A stretch of 64,000 bases of DNA, taken from assembly GCF_029931775.1 (NCBI RefSeq), contig NC_079320.1:78820656-78884655 (forward strand), given 5' to 3'. Positions 1 through 10,300 of the stretch are shown here, piece by piece. The notes below the pieces were generated by a model that saw only the letters and a list, made by a program, of their open reading frames with translations, was not told the origin of the DNA and made no database searches. The DNA comes from Euleptes europaea (Eukaryota > Chordata > Lepidosauria > Squamata > Sphaerodactylidae). The translations under genes were made by a program, and so were the position numbers. Positions within the stretch are counted from its first letter, which is position 1; every line of letters begins with the position of its first letter.

Positions 1-469
1 GGGAATATTTGGCCTCCCCTGTTTACAAAGGAATCAATTCCTCATCTACCCAACATAGAGAAGTCTCACAGATATTGGTCATACAATGAGGAAGCTTCAA
101 AACAAAGTGGATTCTGACAAGAGAAGAAAACTCTAATTCAATTATTTATAATGGAGGGCCTATACATGCCCCCACCCCCATGACAATTTCTATATCTTGG
201 AGACATTCAGAATTTTGGAAGACAAATTGGAACCATCAGAAATTTTAGGCAACCCCATCTTCCCGCTTCCAATGGCTTCTGACAGCTGGTGGTGAGCTGA
301 TTCAAACTGCTCACCATTCATGAAGCGTCAAATCCCAAAATTTTCCATAAGACATTCAAAGCCATTCTTTGTAGGAGGATTTTTTGCAGTCTATTTCATT
401 AGAAGGATATTATTTTGAGAGAAAATTATATAGTTGTATTATAGCTGTGTCTTGTCTGTTTCCTGATTT
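1..469. other. ZCCHC4 intron 5, unassigned
   Basis: No exon and no repeat that I can name. It includes a short tandem GTGAGCTG-like inversion near 290-315 and otherwise AT-rich sequence. Confidence 0.4.
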
Positions 470-565
470 TGATTGCCTATTACCTGCAGATCAGACTTTC
501 TGTAAGGCACCTTGAGCTGCCGTGGTTGGTGGAGAAGGCAGCGTATAAATAAATTTGGGGCATTT
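470..565 (+). repeat. LINE (L2/CR1-like) 3' tail
   Basis: The text TAAGGCACCTTGAGCTGC followed by GCGTATAAATAAAT is the usual 3' end of these LINEs and of the SINEs that borrow it. Confidence 0.5.
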
Positions 566-685
566 AATGATAATGTGGGTACTTGGGGTGGACACTAGTG
601 GATTAATGGTAAGGAAGTGCTGCTCTGAAATGAAGAGAGCATCAAATGCTTCAAAGAGAGCATCAAATGCTTAGAAATGTCCTAC

Positions 686-766
686 CTGAAATCAATATCT
701 AATAAAAGGCTCCTAATGGGGTTTTTCTGTTCCTGCGATGATTGTAATTTGATCAGTTCATGAAGC
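686..766 (-). CDS. ZCCHC4: ZCCHC4 exon 5
   Basis: The exon is 81 nt with a T-rich acceptor ending in TTTCAG and donor GTAGGA. It encodes [20 protein letters not shown] and then LLDIDF plus a split Arg, matching the start of the methyltransferase domain. The next exon must lie left of position 1, since nothing matching it occurs at 1-685. Confidence 0.92.
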
Positions 767-3700
767 CTGAAAAAAAATTGACATAAACCCATTTCAATTT
801 ACAACACAAAAGCCTAAATAATAACAATGAATATACTAAATGTTCTTTGTAAGGAGGAAAAAAGGGGAAGGTTTCCTGCTCAGTGTCATATCCTGGAGAC
901 AGGATATGCACAAGCTACTGAAATAACACCCAGGAAATCCCTTCCATCAGTTGGAAATCCTCCATGGGATACAACCCAACAACCCTTGTTGTTGGGTTGT
1001 ATCCCATGAAGAATTTCTAACTGATGGAAGGGATTTCCTCCCATAGGAAGTATCCTGCTTGCCTCTTCCCTCTTGTAGAAACCCCAAATGCACTCTGAAA
1101 TGCTGCTCCAGTGGGACAGGCACTACCCCCAGGAACAACAACGAGAAGAAGATGGGAGGTCTGCAACGGAGCTGGGGAACTGGCAAAAATCCCCTTGCAA
1201 GCAAAAATCCTCCAAGGGATCCAAGCCATTATGAATGGAGAAGTCAAAAATAAAAGCACAGAGGGTCCTCAAAATTTCAAGCTTTGTGCATATCCGCTAT
1301 CATAAATCAATGGAATAATAATCCTATCTGTATTGCTCTCTAATTCTAGATGTTAACAATGAGGATCTAGTGGTGTTTTTTTGCTTTACAAAAGGCCTGC
1401 TAGACAATTTTAGAGGAATAACCCCTATCTAGAAACTGTCTCATCAGCAATTTAGCTAGTTTAACAAAATCTGTGTATTGACTGCAGTTTCTTCTTATTC
1501 TGAGCATTTGTGAATATGGTAGATTTTTTTTCAGATGGTATGAGTGGAAGCTATCGCCTGTGAGAAAAGAATTTGTATCAGTGGGTTTCCTATATGAGAG
1601 CCAGCATGGTGTAGTGGTTAAGAGCGGTGGTTCGGAGCGGTGGAATCTGATCTGGAGAACCAGGTTTGATTCCCCACTCCTCTACATGAGCGGCGGAGGC
1701 TAATCTGGTGAACCGGGTTGGTTTCGCCACTCCTACACATGAAGCCAGCTGGGTGACCTTGTGCTAGTCACAGCTCTCTTAGCCCCACCTACCTCATAGG
1801 GTGTCTGTTGTGGGGAGGGGAAGGTGATTGTAAGCCTGTTTGATTCTCCCTTAAGTGGTAGAGAAAGTCGGCATAAAAAACCAACTCTTCTTCTTCTATA
1901 TGTATCTGTCTGGATAGTATTAGCCACTTTCCTAAACTCCACATCCAAAAAGTTAATTTTTTGCCTTATCAAATGTCATTTCAAATTTGATGGCATCATG
2001 AACAGTGCTGAAGATCCAAGCCTCCAGCTTACAACTTCTTCAGCATCTGAACGCCAGGAAAATGTGTTGGATTTTTATTTTAAATAGTCTCTGGCCCAAG
2101 GCCTTATATTCTGAAGTGGATTGGTTATGTGTCTGATATAATGTTGTCCTTTTATTTACAAAGATCAGTTTTGTGGAAATTTCTGTATTTTCTACATGTC
2201 TGAATGTTTTTCCCCTCCCACCTCCCCTTTGTAATTTATGCTTTGTCACATGCTTAAGCAGTATCTTTGTAGAAGAAGTTGCTTTTCTCTACCTTTAAGG
2301 AGTCTCAAAGTGGCTTACAATTGCCTTCCCTCCCCACCACCCCACAACAGGCACCTTGTGAGGTAGGTAGGGCAGAGAGAGTTCGGAGAGAATTGTGACT
2401 AGCCCAAGATCACCCAGCAGGCGTCATATGGAAGAGCGGGGAATCGAACCTGGTTCTCCAGATCAGAGTCTGCTGCTCTTAACTACTACACCACACTATA
2501 TTCTGATTGCATCATCCCTTTGCCTGACATATAAGAAGCATGATACTCTGCACTACGCACTTATACATGAGTACTGGCTCCAGACAGCACTTCACCTTTT
2601 GACCAGACAATAAAGGTAACTTGTATTGCCAAGCAATATTATTTGGCTCCAACTTTTTTTGTATTCAAATGTTTTTATACCAAATGATTCCCCCCTTAGG
2701 TACACAATTGAATTACCATCAACGATACATGTACCTAACCATGGCAGTAAGATACTAAGTAAGAGGTCTTGGATTGATATCTCTGCCTTTGATCACAGAG
2801 AATTAGTAGTAGTAAGGTAAGGTAAAGGTCCCCTGTGCAAGCACCGGGTCATTCCTGACCCATGCGGTGACATCACATCCCGACGATTCCAAGGGAGACT
2901 TTGTTTGCGGGGTGGTTTGCCAGTGCCTTCCCCAGTCATCTTCCCTTTACCCCCAGCAAGCTGGGTACTCATTTCACCGACCTAGGAAGGATGGAAGGCT
3001 GAGTCAACCTTGAGCCAGCTACCTGAAACCGACTTCCGTCGGGATCAAACTCAGGTCATGAGCAGAGCTTTTGACTGCAGTACTGGAGCTTAACACTGCG
3101 CCACGGGGCTCCTATTAGTAGTAGTATCATATCATTAATTCTATTTGGCCTATTGTTCAAAAATACATCAATTTTAATGATCAATAATTGTTCTGCTTTT
3201 TCCTTTTCTCTCCATAGCATTTCATCTTGATCTAGTTTTGAGATTATGAATGTATTAATGTAATGTCTGGTATGATTAATATTATTTGACCACTGAGGAA
3301 GGCCATTTGGCCAAAGCGCGTCTGGTCAGGGTCAATAAGGGTGCTTTGTATTTATGTACATTTGTGAGGCTATTATTTGGTCCAAGACATGCTTTTTAAA
3401 AAGGAATATTGTAATAAATATATACATATGTATTCTTATATATTTTTACATTGATGCTTTTAACTTCTAGATATTGAGCCAATACGTTCATATTGTCTTA
3501 ACCTTTTTGGTTCTTAATTCAATTTATTTCGGGTTAAGTTATTTCCCTTTCTTTTTCCTGTTGCTATTTATTTACTTCACATGTCATCCACCTTTCTTGT
3601 TGAGACCCAGGGCAGGTTAGTTATAAAAGACAATGCAATAAGCCAGGGGTCTCCAACATGATGCCCATGGGAGCCATGGTGCCCACCGACACCTTTTCTG

Positions 3701-6700
3701 GTGCCCATCAAGTGTTTCTAGGAAGCGGGAGGGGCCAGGTAGGGCTTTTGCCCAGCAAGACTTCTGATTGGCTACTGGTGATTTCATAGGCTGTGCAGAT
3801 GTTTTCAAATGTTGCTTTGGCAGCAGCTGCCACCACATCATAAGGATGTGCACTGTGTGTTACTGAAGTTAAGCTGTGGCAATCATCTTGTGGCAGGCTC
3901 CGCCTCCTGCAGCAGCCATTTTGTGGCAGCCATTTTGTTGTTGCCCCTACCATGCCATATCAGAATTCCAAATGTGCCTGCTGGCTCAAAAGGGTTGGGG
4001 ACCGCTGCAATAAACACAGCATAGTGCACACCATGAACAATGCAATAAAACTGGCTTACACACATTAAAGAACAATTAATTAGAAACAGACTAAGGTTGC
4101 CCCTTATTTTTAATTTTAAAAAATAAGGTACTCCTTTCACTGCATAAGCACCAGCTACGGCCTCAAGCTGACAGAAAAACCAACCATTTCCCCCCCCCCC
4201 CAAAAAAAAATTGGGAGTGAAAGTACTCCATGACAGACCTTGGTGTGCCGACACAAAGCACCCTCTTGAAGCTGTGTGCGACAATGAGGTCCAGCAGGAA
4301 CTGGCAACTCCGGTCGGCAAACAGATACTGCGCGTTGGTCTTCTTGTTCTCTAGAGGTCTGAGGAGCTGGCTGGGTCTCCTCAACTGGGCAACAGAGACA
4401 TCACTAAGCACCCCATGGCCAGAATGTCTGCTCCACTCAGCTGGCAAGAGAAGCTGTTGGCATTCTTGACAGAACTTCCTTTCCGATAATGGCAAAACGA
4501 CAAACTCCTTGTACCTTATGTTATAAAGCAAAGTAGGCCACTGTCTTAGAATACAAGACTCACTGGAAAAGACAATCATGCTAGGAAAAGCTGAAGGCAG
4601 CAGGAAGGCTGCAATCCAGAGGGGGGGCAAATCTCTGTAGGAGCCAGCATGACCCCACGCCGGCGTAGGTGACACTTTATCATGGTGGCACCTATACTGG
4701 TGCGGGGGCAAACACGCTGGTGTCCAGGAGCCATGGAGCTCCGCCGGCCCCCACTGCCAGCACAGCCACTCCAGGAACTAAATCCTGGAAGAGGATGATG
4801 GTGTGCAGGAGGCGTTCCCAGGGCCGGAGCTGCCTTTGTTAAGCTTCCTAACCCTGTTCGCCCCGGGAACGCCCCCTTGAGCTGTGGAGTACCCAGCAAG
4901 CTGGGTACTCATTTCACCGACCTCGGAAGGATGGAAGGCTGAGTCAACCTTGAGCCGGCTACCTGAAACCGACTTCCATCGGGATCGAACTCAGGCCGTG
5001 AGCAGAGCTTTTGACTGCAGTACTGCAGCTTAACACTCTACGCCACGGGGCTCCTCTTGGGTTGGGAGAGCAGGCTAAAAATGCAATGAAATAAAATAAA
5101 CTTAATAACCCTTGAAAGCAAATTTTCTTTCCTTTGGAGGTGAAACTGTGGGGAAACTTTCTACCTCATCTTCATCAAAATTTGATGAGGGCCACCAGGG
5201 GCAGGATGACATACTGTGTGGGCAGGATCCCACACCCTCTTCTCGGCTACCGTTCACCTCAGATGGCATTTGTTTTTAAATTAATGTAAGCCATTTTGAG
5301 TTGTTCAGGAGAAGAGTGGGATCAAAATATTTTAAATATATTCAATAAATAAAATAGGGCATTAAAACTTAAGTCCACAACAAAGCAACTCTATGCAGAA
5401 TTACTCCATTCGAAGCCGCCTCGGGCCAAGAGGAAAGGGAAGATAGATATTGTCCCGAGACGGGTCCCGGCCCGTCTGGGACTGAAAGGCCCCACTGCCA
5501 CCAGGGGAGTACAGGGGAAGGGGAAGACTCGGGGGGAGGCCAGGGACGCCCAGGGATCCAACCCCTTACCTGTCCGTTTTTTCTCCCCTACAGACGCCGC
5601 GGCAGGAGCCGGAGCGGCCCGCGAGGAAGACCGGGCCAGGGGGTCGAGCCGGGAGGGGGAAGTCGGCCGGCACCTCAAAGAGAGGGGGTGGGGCTGGCAG
5701 AAGGGAGACGGTGCCCGAGCTCCGGCCGGCAGCGGGAGCCTCGGTAGTCTCGCTGTCCCCGCAGGCCTCCGAGTAGACCTCCCCGCGGCCCAGCTGACTG
5801 ACGGGCGGGCGCGCCCCGGGCGAGGACGCGGCGGTCCCGCAGGGCCCAGCGAAGGAGGACAGCCCCCGGCCCTCCCAAGGGGTGGGGGAGGGGAGGCGCG
5901 GACTGGGCGGCCAGACCATAACATGGAAGCAGGGCCCAAGGAAGAACGGCCTGTTTCCGGAGGGGGGGGGGAAAGAGGGCTCGTCAGCTCTCATAAGGTC
6001 TCGGGGGGCGGGGCCTGGGGGTGAGAGGAGAAGAGCCAGGCCTTTATAAAGGCCACGGGAGCAGAGGCCAGGGAGGAGAGAGAGGTCAGAAGTCTCCTGG
6101 CTGTTAGCTGACAGTGGCGAGATTCTGGCTTCGTCGGAGGGAGAAGGTGACTTGGATTCTCCCTCCGAATGGTCTGAGGCCGAGGAGGCTCCGTTGGCTT
6201 GACCTGTGCAGACGGCAGAGGAGCGGTGGGCACGAACTCCAGAGCCAACAGCCCCTACAGATATATTTTAATAAATAAATAAAGTTAATTGGTGGTGGTG
6301 GAAAGTACCATCAAGTCACAGCCGACTTATGATGACCCTGTATGGTTGTCAAGGCAAGAGACCTTTAGAGGTGGTTTGCCATTGCCTGCCTCTGCGTTGC
6401 AACCCTGGACTTCCTTGGTGGTCTCCCATCCAAGCACTAGCCAGAACCGACCCTGCTTAGCTTCTGAGATCTGATGAGATGAGGCTAGCCTGGACCATCC
6501 AGGTCAGGGCAAAATTAATTACCCCATTGAAATTAGACTGGAGTAACTCTGCATAGGATTGCACTGTAAATCAGTTAGTCTATAAAGGTGCCATGGGTTT
6601 ATTTGTTCCTTCTGAGATGACAAGATACCCTTGAGGATGTTTAAGATCCACAGGGTTACTAGCAAACTGTCCACAGGCCTGCACAAAACAGCAATTCATT

Positions 6701-7286
6701 ATAGGGGCTCAACCATACCTTTCCTTATTTTGCGTGTGAGAGAAGGAGGGCTGCCGACTTTGGTTGTACTGTTCCTGAGCTAAACGCCTAGCTTCAGACA
6801 CCTGAAAAGACATACGCAAAAGAAACATCTAAATCAAAAGTGAAATTTTTTCCATCCATAGAGTTTCAACTGCATAGTCAAGTGGTCAAGTGCAGTTTCA
6901 AAGTTTCCTTCCAGAATTAACATCCCAGCCAAAAAGAAATAAATCCCAAGTAAACATATAATAATTCCAAAATTTGCTCGTTAGAAGTTCTTATACACAA
7001 GACTAACAGGACTAAGCAGGTCTACTCAAAATCTTAGTCATTTAATGTGGCTTACTTCTAGGAAACAGCTAGTCACCCTTGCTTCTACCTCTCTCAGCTA
7101 ACCTGGCCTCCTCTTTCTTTCTCTCCACTGAAATGTGCATTATAAACGTCCTAAAGTACAGATCTGTCTGTTTTGCTTGTCTTACATTTTATAGTCTCAT
7201 GAGGATTAATGGCATTATAAAATTAATAAATATCACCTTCCTGGCTCTCTCTTTTCTTTTAACCAGTATTCCCCCTCCCTGCTTTC

Positions 7287-7341
<55 letters not shown>

Positions 7342-10300
7342 TCGTTCGTTCTTCTCCCACTCTATAATATCTTTTTCTGCAAGGACTTCACAAATATTTT
7401 TTTTTTTAATATAGCGCAATGCTTGGACTGTCAGACTAGTATCTGGGAGACCTGGGTTTGAACTCCCACCCTGCCACAGAAGCTTGATGGGTGATCTTGG
7501 GCTAGTCACTTACCCTCAGGCTAACCTACCTCATAGGGTTGTTATGACACTAAAACAGAGGAGAGGAGAACGATGTAAACAATTTTGTGTCTCTGTTTGA
7601 GGAGGATGGCAGGATATAAATAAAGAAATAAATAAAAGAATCTCAGTGCCCAGTAAGGTTGCAAGGACCCCCCTGGCCACTGGCGGGGGATAGAGGGGTG
7701 GGGTTGCCAGATCCAGGTTGGGAAACTCCTGAAGATTTGGGGATGGAACCTAAGAAGGACAGGGACCTCAGTGGATGATAATGCCATAGAGTCCACCCCG
7801 CAAAGCATCCATTTTCTCCAGGGGAATGAATTGCTGTAGACTGGAGACTAACTGTAATTCCAGGGGATTCCCAGGTCCTTCCTGGAAGCTGGCATCCGAG
7901 GACGAGGAGAAGAAGAGTTGTTTTCTATATGGCGACTTTCTCTACCACTTAAGGAAGAATCAAACAGGCTTACAGTCACCTTTCCCTCCCCACAACAGAT
8001 ACCCTGTGAGGTAGGTGAGGTTGAGAGCTGTGACTAGCCCAGGGTCACCCAGCTGGCTTCGTGCGCAGGAGTGGGGAAACAAATCCATTTCACCAGATTA
8101 ACCTCCGCCGCTCATGTGGAGGAGTGAGGAATTGAACCTGGTTCTCCAGATCAGAGCTCACCCCTCCAAGAGCACCACCCAGTCTGTGTTGATTTTAGTG
8201 GGGGAAATTTAAGCATCATTTTTGTACAGCAGTCAACCAGAGGTAAGCATGCTACCTGGGATTAAACAGATCAGGATTTATCATTAACTGGACATACAAA
8301 TACTGCCCCCTTTCTGCTTACCTTTTCATCTTCCCACTGAAAAAAACTACAATCTTTTCTTTCTCTACAAGCGGAACAAGCATAAAATCTTCTCCCCTCG
8401 TCCTTTCCTTGGTGAATCTTTGTAAACAAAAGAGCAGGCCCTGAAAGAGAGTGTTATTTGGAAGCTTTTCGAGAGAAGGGTGCGCACATCCTAACTATAT
8501 ATAGTCAAGGGTGCTTGAGATTCACATAAAAATACTCCTGCCTTTCAAAAGAGCAATACAGATAATGGAAAGGTAGAGGTACAATCCCACTGAAGCATTT
8601 CTGTACAACAGTTGTGAAATATTGAGAAGACCAGGAAATCCCATTTGATCTGTTTACAACCTTTGCATTGATCTGATAGGGAAACAACTTTTAGAGCAAA
8701 ATTCTAGAAAAATAAGGACAGCATAACCCAATACCTCTATGAGATACAACCCACAATCACAACATAGCCTGCTCTGTGATATTTGCTTGGTCCTATCATT
8801 GAATGTTTTTTCCCTACTGGACCTATGTGGCCATTTGTCTTAGGATATGGGTAGAGGGGAAGACCCAACATGAGATGGATTGACTCTATAAAGGAAGCCA
8901 CAGCCCTCAATTTGCAAGATCTGAGCAAGGCTGTAAAAGACAGGACATTTTGGAGGTCATTGATTCATAGGGTTGCCATGAGTCGGAAGCGACTTGACGG
9001 CACTTAACTCACACACATGGTTGGAGGCTAAGCGGCATATCAACTTCGTTGAAACTAAGCACACCAGAATCTGGTCAATGCCTGGACAGGAAGTAAGGCT
9101 TCCAACTTCCAGGTGGTTGCTGGAAATATCCCAGTATTACAGCAGATCTCCAGGAGACAGAGAGCCCTGATGGAAGGTGGACTCTATGGCATTATACCCC
9201 AATAGAATTCCCTCCCCTCCTCAAACCCCACTCTCCTCAATCTCTACCCCCCCCCCCCAAATCTCCAGGTATTTTCTAACCCAAAGCTGGCAACTCTACC
9301 ATTAGGGTTGCCAACCTCCAGGTGGTGGCTGGAGATCTCTGGCTATTACAACTGATCTCCAGCCAATAGAGATCAGTTCTCCTGGAGAAAATGGCCACTT
9401 TGGCAATTCGACTCTATGGTATTGAAGTCCCTCCCCTCCCCAAACCCCACCCTCCTCATGCCCCACCCCAAAAATCTCCAGGTATTTCCCAACCTAGAGC
9501 TGGCAACCATAACTATCATAGAAAATCTGTATGGATACCACCTTGAATGCTCATAAATTACAGTTAATGCACGTACAATCTGAGTACAGCATACACTTGA
9601 TTTCCTTTTATACATGTTGAGTAGTTCTCACGTTACATTCAGCGTGCATATAGGTGAACATTTGATTTAAACTTCACATTTATCCAGGTACCTGTCCCCG
9701 ATTCAGTTGTAAAGTGATGCACTTTGGCTCTTTCTTACAAATAGGTATACGTGCCTACACACAGGAAGTACATGTGTTCACTGTAACACGTGAACAGGGC
9801 TTGGATATAAAGGGAATAGGTTCAATTAACAAACAAGCGGCTCAATAGGGACACTTCTATGGGATTTCCCGAACATGCCTTGAAATTAACAACCCCCAAA
9901 AAGGAAAAGGGGGAGAGAAGCAAAGGAACTGGGCATAATTCAGCTAAAACATTTTAGCATACATGTCCCCCACCAAAGGCTGCTAAGCAAACTTCATAGT
10001 CATGGGATAAGAGGACAAGTCCTCTTATGGATTGAGAGCTGGCTGAAAAATAGGAAGCAGAGAGTAGGAATCAATGGTCAGTTCTCACAATGGCGGGATG
10101 TAAGCAGTGGGGTGCCTCAGGGATCTGTGTTGGGACCAGTGCTTTTCAACCTGTTCATCAATGACCTGGAGTTGGGGTTAAACAGTGAAGTAGCCAAGTT
10201 TGCAGATGACACCAAATTATTTAGGGTGGTTAAAACAAAATCGGACTGTGAAGAGCTCCAGAAGGATCTCTACATACTGGAAGAATGGGCATTAAAATGG

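Noticed and set aside
7287-7342. CRISPR-like or phage repeat array
   Set aside because: Plain tetranucleotide microsatellite in a vertebrate genome.
8505-8687. 60-residue frame upstream of ZCCHC4 exon 2
   Set aside because: No splice signals or conservation, and it lies on the intron side of the exon 2 acceptor.
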